Below, in pieces: positions 9,446 through 19,865 of a stretch of DNA of 64,000 nucleotides (position 1 is the stretch's first letter; each line of letters starts with the position of its first letter). A program made the position numbers and the translations under genes. Location: the NCBI GenBank assembly GCA_030581615.1, contig JAKTTT010000035.1, positions 62,001-126,000 on the forward strand. The letters are read 5' to 3'. The notes under the pieces were generated by a model, which was not told where the DNA came from, did no database searches, and worked only from the letters and a program-made list of their open reading frames with translations. The DNA comes from Alloascoidea africana. Taxonomy: Eukaryota; Ascomycota; Alloascoideomycetes; Alloascoideales; Alloascoideaceae.

Positions 9446-12400
9446 ATGACGATGAACCCCAGCCAGCTCCCGCTCCAGCTCCAGCGCCAGCGCCAGCGCC
9501 AACGCCCACGCCAACGCGGACTCGTCCAACTGTCGCCGCCCATGGATCAGACTTCCGCCTCTGATCCCGCTCCTCCTCGTCAACCGCCGGGCTCAGGCTC
9601 AAGCGCAAGCTCGGCAGCATCAGCGTCGGCATCGGCATCGACAGCGGTCTCTGCTTCTGCTTCTGCCTCTGTCTCAGGCCCAACATCCAACTCGAACGAC
9701 CCAAACCCCCCGGCTTATACCCACGCTCCAGGCCGCCATCCGCACCAGAAACGCCGTCCCGTCGCATGCACTTACTGCCATGCCCTCAAGGTCCGATGTA
9801 TCCCCTCCGTCCCCAACGACATCAACTCGCCTTGTATCCGCTGCGTCAAGAGCAACAAAAGATGCATTATTCAGCCAAGCCAGCGGAGAAAGAAAGCCAA
9901 AACTGATTCGTAAGTACGATTTTTCTTCCTTTCTTCTATTTTTCATACAAAGCCTTGACGAATATACCCCATTGAAAAGCAATCTCAACCAAAACACCCC
10001 AAAAAAAAAAAAAAATTGGTGCTAGTCCTGCTTGTGTGTAGGGATCGCCGGATCAAACATTAACAAAACCCCATCAAACTCAATGTTGGGAGCGCAATGG
10101 GCGTCATATACAAGAAAAACAACAAAAAACATAAAAAACTCCCGCTCTCCCCTAACGGTAACTGTAACTATAACAGAAGCACCAACGGCTAACTGCCTCC
10201 AGCGGCGCCGAGAAATACCAAGCCTAGTTACCAACTGGTCGTTTCTCAGCCCTACCATGCCGGCCCGGATATACCCTGCCGTGCACCGACGCTTCAACCT
10301 TCTTGGCTTTGCTTATATTCCATATCCTCAAACCTATTTCCCTACCTTTGTCTTACCCACATTTCTAACCAACGAATCATAATAGTCGCGTTGAAGAGCT
10401 AGAGAAAAAAGTAATGCAGCTGACAGCAGCTCTACAACAGCAGCACCAACAATCTCCAAAGATCCCGCCCTTGCCATGGGCAAACCAGCAACCCCAACCC
10501 CAACCCCAGCCTTTACAACTCTCATCCTCAAATCATCTCCTGCCACAACAACAACAGCAGCAACAACAGCAGCCCCTGGTGGCGCTAAGCGATCAGCTCG
10601 GCATGAACATGAATCTAAACATGCCAATGAACCCTTCCACTCCAACTCCAACTCCACAAATGCATCCTCTCCCCACATCCTCAATCTCAGACTTTTCCTA
10701 CCCACAGCAACAGACAAACCCTGCTGCATCCATGAATCGGCCATCGGTTTCTCTCCCCCCAATCTATCTCAGCCCAGGCACCTCCCAACAACAAAATCAA
10801 GACCCAATCATGCCTTTACAATCTTCCTCAACCACCCCAGGATTCAGGCCTTATGACTACTCCTCCAACCCTGTAGCACTAAACATGAGATACCCTTCCT
10901 CTTTTTCCTTTCTACCTCCATCAACAGGCTCTCCATCAAATGGTACCCCCACTGATACCAATCCTGCACGCAACAATAGCCCTCTCCCAAACCCAAAGTT
11001 GAACAATACTGTTGCTGACCAAATAGGTTTCAAACCGCTGCCTCCTACCCAAATAGCAACCACAACAGCAGCACCCTCTGTCTCGTTTGTACCAACAACA
11101 ACAACATCAACAATAATTTCGGCACAACCCCAGGCTGCTCTAAGATGTTACGATACCAACACTGTGCCTTCGACAATACTAGGCTTGGATATGCCAAACT
11201 CCGATAAAACACCAAATACCTCTACAAGCCTGACAAATGGCTTAACGATGGATTCTTCTTCCCCTTCCACATCCTCCTCATTTGTACAAACCCCTTCCTC
11301 GCAAATCGATGCGGAAGTAGACGCTGAAAGAGCTTTGGAAACCCTTAATGCAACAAGCGCAAAGCTGACAATTTTGGCTGAACGCAGAAGCAAGCTGGTG
11401 ACCGATATCAACTTTTCAAAATTGGTCAGAAATTATGATAGTTCCAATGACGTTATTTCAGGAGGTCTAATGGACGAAACCGAAGCGAGACAGAGGTTTG
11501 AAAACTACAAATCTATACTACACCCCCGATTCCCAGTGGTTGCAATCGATGCCTCGTTTGAGGAATGCCGTAAAGAAACACCAATTTTATTTCTAACCGT
11601 AATGGCTATCACGAACGTAAGCTATGAGTTGCAACAAAAGGAGAAACTGTTTACCAAGCAAACAGACAAATCCAATTCTTCACCATCACAATCTACTGAC
11701 GATCAAAACCAAACTTTTTCTATCGACCATTCTATCAAGATTGAGAGCTTGGCTTTCCAAGTTGTTATATGGGAATTGCTAATCATTGGCAACAAAAATC
11801 TAGAACTGTGCAAATCACTTGTACTACTCACAACATGGTATAATTCAGCAGAAACTTTCCATCAGAGACGATACCACATGTTAGCTGGACTATCTGTCAT
11901 GCTTTCAAACGATTTGGGAATAACATCCAGACTTGTTTCCGCCTATCCTTACGACACACCTCTGAAAGCTCCACAACTAATTACTGAACCAAGCAGCAGA
12001 CCAAATAGAATTTTGGCTCTAAGCATTTACTGTTCTTCACTTTGTGTATGTGTCTCATTACGCAAACCTTTACAAATTTCATGGAATCAATATTTTGAAG
12101 AATGCTGCACTTTGTTAGAATCAGAGGATGCTACACGGTATGAACGAAAAATTGCAGTTTTCAGTAGAATCAACAATGTTCTCGAGCGAATCTATAGATT
12201 ACTCCATGTAGATACAGTTGCGAATTCTAATCAAAATACAAGCACTTTTTTACAACGAGATGAGGATAAAGATAAGGCAACAAGAGAAGAGATTTTGGTC
12301 TTACAAGCAGAACTTGACAAGATTAAAGAAGAAGGTCAAAAGGATTCAAAACAGGGAAACATTCAAGATCGTCCGATAATATCCTATTTTTTTTCGGTAC

Positions 12401-13503
12401 AGGCATTTTTGTACGAACCTTGTTTGCTAAGCCTGGTTTCTGGAGACTATCGTCATTTTGCAGTTTTTGCTCCTCCTTCAGGCACTTTAACGCCAATCAG
12501 TAATTCCAGTGGAGTCCCCGATGTCACACCTCGGGGTCCTAACACAACTTCGGAAACTTCCCAGATACCTGAAGATGTGATTTCGTCAATAAGCAGATGT
12601 ATAAATGCGTGTTATCTAGCCCTTGACAAGTTTTCCGAACTATCTCCAAGCGAAATTGCTCTAATCCCTAGCAATTTTTCATCACGAATAATATACATTT
12701 GTGGAATGACACTTCGAATCCGGTTTCTGCTACTGACTATACCCGCACTGACACCTCACATGAAAACTTTGGAACTTTTGGTTGATATTAAACAAGTGTT
12801 GCATATTCAAAAGTTGTTGGATTCTGCCCATGAAACCTGTGAATCTGCAAGTCTTTTGCTAAAAGTTAGCATTGTTTTGAATCTGTTCCATAGAACCTAT
12901 GTGAACAAGATTGAAAGTATGGCACCAAATGTTCAAGAAACGGACCGAGGGATTAAAAGAGAGGAATTACAACAGCAGACAAAACCAGCTGAATATAGTG
13001 TTTCAGATTCTTCCCAGCATCATCAACAACAACAACAGCAGACGAATAATGGTGGTAATGAACCAACACCAATGGACATTGATCGAAATAACGATAATGA
13101 TTCTACCAACAAGGCCAAGGGGTTCCCGATGGGAATTCTTGCTGATGTAACCGAGCCAATTCAGAAAGTTTCAAATGCTCAACAGTTTGCTGATGCTCAG
13201 GGCTTAAATCAGTTCAACACCGTCACTGCAAATGCTGCTAATGTTCCTTTAAACAGTCAATTCCCCCAAACTAATACAAATATGAACATGAATAATTACT
13301 CATTGGACATACCTCAACAATTGGCAAATGGTGCTGGACTTTTCGATTTCACAAACAATGGAATGACCGGTGCAGCATGTGGAGCAGGAGGAAACTGTGG
13401 TGATCCTTTAGACTTTAATCGATGGGCTTTTAATGAGGATTTTTGGGACGATATTCTTTTAAAAGCTTCGAGTTTACATGGTTGGGAGAATGTCAAGTTT
13501 TAA
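9446..13503 (+). CDS. Zn2Cys6 binuclear-cluster transcription factor, two exons
   Basis: Exons 9446-9909 and 10386-13503 join in frame to 1193 codons. The donor is GTAAGT, the acceptor AATAG, with TTCTAAC upstream as branch point. Exon 1 encodes a Ser/Ala/Gln-rich start and the DNA-binding cluster with Cys108, 111, 118, 130, 133 and 140. The third loop is long (11 residues), as in Leu3- or Sef1-like factors. The start of exon 2 (SRVEELEKKVMQL) continues directly after the cluster as a short coiled coil, the usual dimerisation element. A Gln/Pro/Thr-rich stretch, a middle homology region with MLAGLSVMLSNDLGITSR, and an Asn/Gln-rich C-terminus ending in acidic and aromatic residues (FNEDFWDDILL, a plausible activation domain) follow. 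Which regulator it is cannot be said from sequence. The first exon is GC-rich like the end of HMG1; exon 2 is not. Confidence 0.9.
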
Positions 13504-14844
13504 TCAAACAAAGGAAGGGTGTTTTATTGGTAAAACCCCGCGGCGAGAATCGGCAACTTGTAGAGTATCCAAAATTAAAACAAAATAAATATTTAAAACA
13601 ACAATAAAATTCGACAAAAAGAACAAAAAGAAAAGGCTTGTCTTAGTATCTATCAACCACGACAATGACGCATAGAGATGTTTTTTTTTAATGAGCGGTT
13701 TTTTTTTTTTCTATATCATATCTTTTTATTCTCTCGCTCATAATATTCGATTACAATAATACACATTCTTCTTTGGATTGGCAATACTATACCTCTGATC
13801 TCTGTGGAGAAGTTTTTAGAGATGGCTTTTTGGTATATCAAAAGAGACGCTCATCATCATATATTACAACGATTTTACATTTACATTTTCCACTGGTTTT
13901 TAACTTAAACCTGTGTAACTCTTTACAAATATATATTATATACCAATCCCTATATATATTAACACTTTTAAATTATTTTGTATATTAAATAAAGCATTCT
14001 TGTTTCCTTTGCACTGTTTTATTTTTGTTGATTAGATTGTGAGTTTTGGTATCCTGTAAATCACAAAAGCTCTGTTTGGTTGTGGCGGTGTGTGCTCAGA
14101 CAAGGATTATCAAGTTTGTACTTTTGTTCTCAAGTGTAAGACATTGGCAAGATATATCTACAATGTTCATCGCAGTAAATGGTCCAAGATTTGAGTTTCA
14201 ACGGTTTGACAGAAAAGCTTATCCGGAGAAAAAGAATTCAAGCATTTAACGCCAAGATTCGCCAAAAAAAAAAAATTGTGCGTGCATGGATTTATGACAT
14301 ATAAGATGTCCCCAGATATACGCGTGTGTACGTAATTCGAGTCCTGGTAAATCATTCATAAGATGATTTGTCTGTGAATTGAATTGAGTTGGTTGTTTTG
14401 GAACAAGAATTGCAAAGTTAGGTGTGAGTCTTTTCTATAGTAAGTTCACGACGGTATAGATTTATTGCAGTTATAGTAACTAGTGGATTAGGGCACAAAT
14501 ATGCATTTTAATCACCAACTACCACACTCGCAATCTGTAGTCATTCTCAAGTATCAACACCATGTCAATGTCTAGAAAAAAACTGTACTTATTTATCTTA
14601 TTGAAATCAGCATTTATTCATATATCTGTATCTATATATTTAATGTAAAAATTTAAAAAAGCAGAACCTTTAATTTCAAGCATCTTTCATAATTGTTTTG
14701 ATATCAAAAAAAAAAAGATAATCAATAGCAACAAGAAAACACAAAACAATCCAAACTATTCATACCGTAAAACTTGTGTCAAAAAACTTTGCGAAAAAAA
14801 TAGAAAAAAAGCAATCAGCTTGCTTGTCGAGATATGTCCCGGTT
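13504..14844. other. intergenic interval, no gene seen
   Basis: This AT-rich stretch is the shared 3' region of the zinc-cluster gene and the convergent repeat-peptide gene. It has long T and A runs and ATATAT tracts. Short frames (at most about 70 codons) show no recognisable content. Confidence 0.6.
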
Positions 14845-15912
14845 TCAATTGTCTCTTTCTTCAGCACCTTCTTCAACATCTTTGGGAAATCGAGGCAAGT
14901 TGGTGGGCCAGTATCGCGTTGGAGGACCGTACCTTTTGACCTTTTTATCCGAATCTTCATCTTCATCTTCATTCTTCTCCACGTTTTTGCCATATCTGGG
15001 CATGTTGGTAGGCCAGTATCGCGTAGGTGGACCATGTCTTTTCACCTTTTCATCCGAATCTTCATCCTCTTCTTCAACATCTTTGGGAAATCGAGGCAAG
15101 TTGGTGGGCCAGTATCTAGTTGGAGGACCGTACCTTTTCACCTTTTCATTCGAATCTTCATATTCCTCCTCTTGTTCAACATCTTTGGGATATCGAGGCA
15201 AGTTGGTAGGCCAGTATCGTGTAGGTGGACCATATCTTTTGACCTTTTCATTCGAATCTTCATATTCCTCCTCTTGTTCAACATCTTTGGGATATCGAGG
15301 CAAGTTGGTAGGCCAGTATCGCGTTGGAGGACCGTACCTTTTGACCTTTTCATTCGAATCTTCATCTTCATCTTCATTCTTCTCCACGTTTTTGCCATAT
15401 CTGGGCATGTTGGTGGGCCAGTATCGCGTAGGTGGACCATGTCTTTTCACCTTTTCATCCTCTTCTTCATCCTCTTCTTCAACATCTTTGGGAAATCGAG
15501 GCAAGTTGGTGGGCCAGTATCTAGTTGGAGGACCGTACCTTTTCACCTTTTCATTCGAATCTTCATATTCCTCCTCTTGTTCAACATCTTTGGGATATCG
15601 AGGCAAGTTGGTAGGCCAGTATCGTGTAGGTGGACCGTATCTTTTTTCCACATCATCCTCACCTTCTTGAACCCCTTCTACATCTTTTCCGAGCTGGGGA
15701 GGTTGATGTGTAGCCCACGGCTCAATTGTATAGCCCTTCTTTTTATCTTGAACCTCATCGATTGTCTTAGTGCCATTCCCAATAACGGTTAACGGTGTAG
15801 TTTTGGTTGGAGGAGTTAATGTAAATGTGTTGGGGTCAACTAGAAACAAGGCTACAATAGGAACCAAGTATATGGACAAGGCACACAAGAGCAACGAAAG
15901 CTTTGATGCCAT
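14845..15912 (-). CDS. secreted Kex2-processed tandem-repeat peptide precursor
   Basis: A 355-residue protein begins with a hydrophobic signal-like segment (about residues 4-25), then a 65-residue pro-region with one N-glycosylation sequon (Asn46). From residue 92 there are eight near-identical units of 32-35 residues (the last is 28 and ends the protein). Units begin YGPPTRYWPTN or HGPPTRYWPTN, continue [L/M]PR-[YF/YG]-PK/GK-[D/N]VE, then a Glu/Asp-rich spacer, and seven end in KVKR. One further KR precedes unit 1. Lys-Arg is the site of the Golgi protease Kex2, so maturation should release eight peptides, as from alpha-factor precursors. The core has no similarity that I recognise to known yeast pheromones, and no Ste13-type Xaa-Ala spacers are present. 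Residues 60-79 (GYTIEPWATHQPP...GKDVE) look like a worn ninth copy. A TATA-like element lies near 15990, about 80 bp upstream. Alternatives: a fungal Kex2-processed repeat protein of unknown role, or a surface-active or antimicrobial peptide. Confidence 0.85.
   Translation of the reverse strand: MASKLSLLLCALSIYLVPIVALFLVDPNTFTLTPPTKTTPLTVIGNGTKTIDEVQDKKKGYTIEPWATHQPPQLGKDVEGVQEGEDDVEKRYGPPTRYWPTNLPRYPKDVEQEEEYEDSNEKVKRYGPPTRYWPTNLPRFPKDVEEEDEEEDEKVKRHGPPTRYWPTNMPRYGKNVEKNEDEDEDSNEKVKRYGPPTRYWPTNLPRYPKDVEQEEEYEDSNEKVKRYGPPTRYWPTNLPRYPKDVEQEEEYEDSNEKVKRYGPPTRYWPTNLPRFPKDVEEEDEDSDEKVKRHGPPTRYWPTNMPRYGKNVEKNEDEDEDSDKKVKRYGPPTRYWPTNLPRFPKDVEEGAEERDN
14848..15639 (-). repeat. ~96-105 bp coding tandem repeat, eight units
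   Basis: Reading in the gene's direction, the units fall into three classes: A (NLPRYPKDVEQEEEY), B (NLPRFPKDVEEE) and C (HGPP...NMPRYGKNVEKNED). The order is A-B-C-A-A-B-C-B. DNA identity between same-class units is very high, including shared silent variants, so the array grew by recent duplication of single and triple units or is kept uniform by gene conversion. Confidence 0.9.
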
Positions 15913-16856
15913 TATTCTTTATCCCTTTTACTTTCAGTCGTTCTTTCCACTTGGAATCAGAGAAAGAAGAAAAAAACGAAGAACAGGAATATATAAATGT
16001 CTTGGATATACCTGACAGGCCGGAACATGTCCTGATCGATTAAACTCAGGGTCGTATGGTCTCTTATTTTCTGTTAGTTAGTGTCTCACCGCAAAACTAT
16101 ACAAATCGGCTAGCGCGGAAAAAGAGAACTCAGTTCATTTAGGCTCAATTTTTTGTTGCCTCTCTTCATTAAAACTAATCTAATCTTCGGGATTATTCAA
16201 ACTTCATTATATTGCTCACCATAATACGTTTACCATATACAACAAAGTCAAAACTTTTGGTGTGGAAAAGATTTACCGACCTAACGTGTTGAAATAATAG
16301 GTATACACGGAATCAAAAGAAGTTGAGGTACAGTTTTGTTCAACCGTGATGTCATGAACGTTGGAGAGTTGAGGACCAAATTTGAGAAGATTTTAGAGTT
16401 GATCCACAGTATGTTGTGCAAGGCCACAATTAATCGCAAACAACGGATCAATCAAGGACTCATAGGGCAAACACAATCCAAGACATGCCCTCCGTTCGGA
16501 AAGTCCCTTTAAAGGCGAAAAATCTTAAACATAGCAATAAATGATTTGTTACCCACTAACAATGAACTCTTGCTCTTTATGACCTTTAGTTAGACCACAA
16601 TAGCTGCTATCATTACACAATCACTAGTAAAACACACATTTCTTGCTTTTCAAAATTACATTTTTTTTTTGTTTTGTCTTTCCTTTTGGCTAGTAAACCA
16701 AATTATGAACAAGCTAGATAAAAGCAATCGTAACCTAACTGGTGATCAGCAAAAACAACAATAGTAATAATAGCGATAGAAATGAATGAAATCATACTAA
16801 CTAAGGCAATAATAGGTGAAGGATTAAGTCCGAGGATTGGGAATGTAGATCTTCCA
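15913..16856. other. intergenic interval, promoter of the repeat-peptide gene
   Basis: Upstream region of the repeat-peptide precursor and 3' region of the hydantoinase-family gene. TTATATATTC on the minus strand near 15988-15998 is a likely TATA box. I found no perfect pheromone response element (TGAAACA). No other gene is visible. Confidence 0.55.
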
Positions 16857-19800
16857 CTAAACGCTAGCGTATTCATCAATAACACTCTTCGGCTCAACAT
16901 ACTCTCCGATAGGTTTATATTCAACCTCGTCAAAACCAAAGGCCGAAGGTCCTCCAATTTTGATTCCCTTTGGTGTATTAGTCCACAGTTTGCTAGGCGC
17001 AATTGCAAGCACGAAAACGAGAAGACCATATCTATACTCTGGTGTCCCCACAGCTTCACCAGTGTCTGTGTCTATAACGGAGATCAGATCGGGAACAGAA
17101 CAAATGACCTTGCCAGTTGTATCTGCTTTGCTTTCATGTAGTCTTGCATAGATATTTTCATTTTTGAATGGAATCTTCAGCTGTCTTGGAGACTCCAATT
17201 CCTCAATTGTAACTTCTCCATAGATGTAACCTTTTTGCAACTTCTTCTCTACCCCGACAATTTTACCTCTAAAGAGTATTTTGGCGGATTTTGGACCGCC
17301 AACAGCTTCGATTATCTGTTTTGGGAGCTGGTCTATTTGACTCTTTTGTCTCGCCAACCGCACTGCTCTCCCCACTCGCCATGCCAAAGAAGTAGTGTTT
17401 ATAACGCTCATCGTGCGAAGCTCTTCCGCGGTCATCGGTGGATTCACGACTCCAACATCAGCACCAAGCTCAGAAAGCGCAGCTCTTATGATGTTTTCTA
17501 AATGAACATCAGACTTGGCACTGGAGATTAGCAAATCGTTCCCGTTTCCATCGCTCATAACCGAGGGCGCAAAGAAAGGCTCCTCTTTCTGAACAACGGG
17601 AATTGTCTGCCATAGAGTTGGATAGGCTCTCCCCATGAGATCAGCATCCACAGAGGGTATATTCAACTTTGCGTTGCTTGAGCATATCATACCTTGAAAC
17701 CCATTACCTCCACCAATTTCAAGTGAAATAACGGCCTCAGGCTTCTTACCAATATACCTTGCCAGCAAGTTATAGGCGTGCATCAGCTCATCACCTTGTA
17801 ATTTCTCATGAGACACAGTTGGCGAGCCAGCATGCCCAACAGAAATGATGGCACCTTTGCCAGAAATATGTCTTTCCAAGTCTTTTGCATCAATAACCCG
17901 CAGAGTATTTCCTGCCCTCAAATGGTTTCGCGCCTGTAAGAATTTGGAATATGGCTGACCTCCTCCTCCAGTGCCCAGTATATATGCACCAATGTTGATA
18001 AACTCCAAGTCCGTCTCTGAAATGATCCATTCCCTATTCGAGTTAATAAAAGGCTTGTAACTCGGAATGTCGAGCTGTTCTTTTGGCTTTTCAGCTTTCT
18101 TGTTCTTTTTGAACTGGGGAGGCTTGGAATTTAAGAAAGTATCATCATAGGGCTTCAGGGCCTCTTGATGGAAGGCTTTTTGCATGCTGCTGTAATCAAT
18201 ATCACCCACTACCTTGACGTAAAAAGAGATTGTGTTGGGGACATAAGGAACGGGCTCGCTGACCAAGTCAACAACCACTATGGAGTTGGGCAGTCCTCCT
18301 TTCGCGATTGCTTCTTCGATGGCCTGATTCTTCAACTCTGTCGTTATTTTGTCTTTTATAAACGAATCTCCTCCTCCGGGAAGCACCTTATAGGTTGTAG
18401 CCTCTGCTGATATTTTTCCAATCGCTGCACCGATTGCATTTGCAACGCCAAAGAATGGAGGCCTCAAGACTTTGGAGGCTCCTTGGAGCGTTGGTGGTAC
18501 GATAAAAGAGCCACCTCCAACGAGCAATACTGGTATAGGATCTGGAGAAGTCTTCATTCTATCGATTACTTTCTCCACCATCCTTTTCAGCGTGTCCGAG
18601 TACTGCGATTTGAAAGAGGGCTTAAATCTTCCTTCAACTTTTGTGTAATCGCCAATCGAATACAAATGCTCTCTGTCTTCGTCGGCATGTTCCTCTGTGC
18701 CAATGGCTACACTAACATCAGAGGTTGTCACCGTATTTCCACCAAAAAGAATTGCTCTTGTCACAATCTCGCTGTCCACCGAGTCTGGACCAATTGTTAT
18801 GCTTTTGTCCACACCATTGCCGCGTACAATTGATCCACCACCCAGACCAATACTCTCCGTGTGGACCATTGAAAAATTCATTCGCACTCCACCAACAACC
18901 GAGAAGGACGAAGACTGCCTGGGAAATCCAGTGGCCAGCAACATTCCCACATCGGTGGTGGTTCCACCGACATCGACCACCATGACAGGTTTTCCGCGGA
19001 TTTCCTCTTCTTTGGAGCACAGAAAAGCGGCTCCTCTCATGGAGTTTGTGGCTCCTGAAGAGAACGTTCTGATGGGCGTTTCCGCAGCTTCTTCTGTGGT
19101 GAGCACTGTGCCATCGTTCTGAGTCAAAAGAATCGGACAGTTCAGTCCCAGCCGTTTCACGGCAGACTTGAAAGAAGCAATTATATTGGTCGCAAAATAC
19201 TTCATCGAGGCATTTAGAATCGAGGCATTCTCTCGTTCTAAGAATCCAACACCAGAGACCTTGTGCGATAACACGATTCGAACATCTGGCCCTAGCTCCT
19301 CTTCCACAATCTTGCCAACGAGCTTTTCATGAGAAGAATTGATTGAGGAGAATATCCCCACAATGGCAACGGCTCGCACTCCCAGGTCCCGGATCTTGGC
19401 GCAGTGCTCTCTTACTTCCTGCTCATCTATGGGTGCAATCTCTTGACCATCAATGTGGAACCCTCCTTTCAGATAGCCAATGTATCCATTCAGAATTTCA
19501 GTCAGCCCATCTGGAAAGTCCGAGAAAGGGCCCGATTCACGGGAGTAGGGCCCGGTCAGCCTCAGGACCGCTACTTTTTCCAGTCTCCCGCTGTCCTGCT
19601 CGATGACCGCATTGATAAAGTGAGTCGTGCCGATAGTCACCACCGTGACATCATCTTTGGACACTCCATGGGACTCTGAATTCGAGAAGAGGGTACTGAT
19701 TGCCGTTTCTATCCCTATAGAAACGTCAGGGGTAGTTATCGACTTGTTCCAGGCAAGCACCCCACGGTTAGGTTCGTTAAAGTGATGCGGATCTAGAAGG

Positions 19801-19865
19801 ACTGAGTCTGTGTTTGTGCCTCCAACATCGACTCCGATAAGCAACTGCCGGTTCGCCTGTGTCAT
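16857..19865 (-). CDS. hydantoinase/5-oxoprolinase-family protein fused to DUF917 domain
   Basis: A 1002-residue protein starting MTQANRQLL at 19865; the frame stays open upstream, but only with non-ATG codons (TTG at 19898). The N-terminus shows the ASKHA phosphate-binding motif LIGVDVGGTNTDS, followed by the HydA-type region, a second motif VVDVGGTTTDVGML and GGGSFIVPP. This is the ATP-dependent hydantoinase A / 5-oxoprolinase A fold. From about residue 610 (SETDLEFINIGAYILGTGGGG) the sequence matches the DUF917 type, which in prokaryotes is often a separate gene beside hydantoinase subunits. The family cleaves cyclic imides or lactams with ATP; the substrate here is unknown. It could use 5-oxoproline, hydantoins or a related compound. 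The gene is intact and its base composition is normal for the window. Confidence 0.85.
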   Translation of the reverse strand: MTQANRQLLIGVDVGGTNTDSVLLDPHHFNEPNRGVLAWNKSITTPDVSIGIETAISTLFSNSESHGVSKDDVTVVTIGTTHFINAVIEQDSGRLEKVAVLRLTGPYSRESGPFSDFPDGLTEILNGYIGYLKGGFHIDGQEIAPIDEQEVREHCAKIRDLGVRAVAIVGIFSSINSSHEKLVGKIVEEELGPDVRIVLSHKVSGVGFLERENASILNASMKYFATNIIASFKSAVKRLGLNCPILLTQNDGTVLTTEEAAETPIRTFSSGATNSMRGAAFLCSKEEEIRGKPVMVVDVGGTTTDVGMLLATGFPRQSSSFSVVGGVRMNFSMVHTESIGLGGGSIVRGNGVDKSITIGPDSVDSEIVTRAILFGGNTVTTSDVSVAIGTEEHADEDREHLYSIGDYTKVEGRFKPSFKSQYSDTLKRMVEKVIDRMKTSPDPIPVLLVGGGSFIVPPTLQGASKVLRPPFFGVANAIGAAIGKISAEATTYKVLPGGGDSFIKDKITTELKNQAIEEAIAKGGLPNSIVVVDLVSEPVPYVPNTISFYVKVVGDIDYSSMQKAFHQEALKPYDDTFLNSKPPQFKKNKKAEKPKEQLDIPSYKPFINSNREWIISETDLEFINIGAYILGTGGGGQPYSKFLQARNHLRAGNTLRVIDAKDLERHISGKGAIISVGHAGSPTVSHEKLQGDELMHAYNLLARYIGKKPEAVISLEIGGGNGFQGMICSSNAKLNIPSVDADLMGRAYPTLWQTIPVVQKEEPFFAPSVMSDGNGNDLLISSAKSDVHLENIIRAALSELGADVGVVNPPMTAEELRTMSVINTTSLAWRVGRAVRLARQKSQIDQLPKQIIEAVGGPKSAKILFRGKIVGVEKKLQKGYIYGEVTIEELESPRQLKIPFKNENIYARLHESKADTTGKVICSVPDLISVIDTDTGEAVGTPEYRYGLLVFVLAIAPSKLWTNTPKGIKIGGPSAFGFDEVEYKPIGEYVEPKSVIDEYASV

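Noticed and set aside
14848-15639. Regular ~100-bp repeats resembling a CRISPR-like array
   Set aside because: The units are contiguous, coding and in frame with no unique spacers, and the DNA is eukaryotic.
14776-15792. 338- and 278-codon plus-strand repeat frames opposite the peptide precursor
   Set aside because: They repeat only because the DNA repeats. They lack a sensible start or signal, while the minus-strand frame has a signal segment and regularly spaced dibasic sites.
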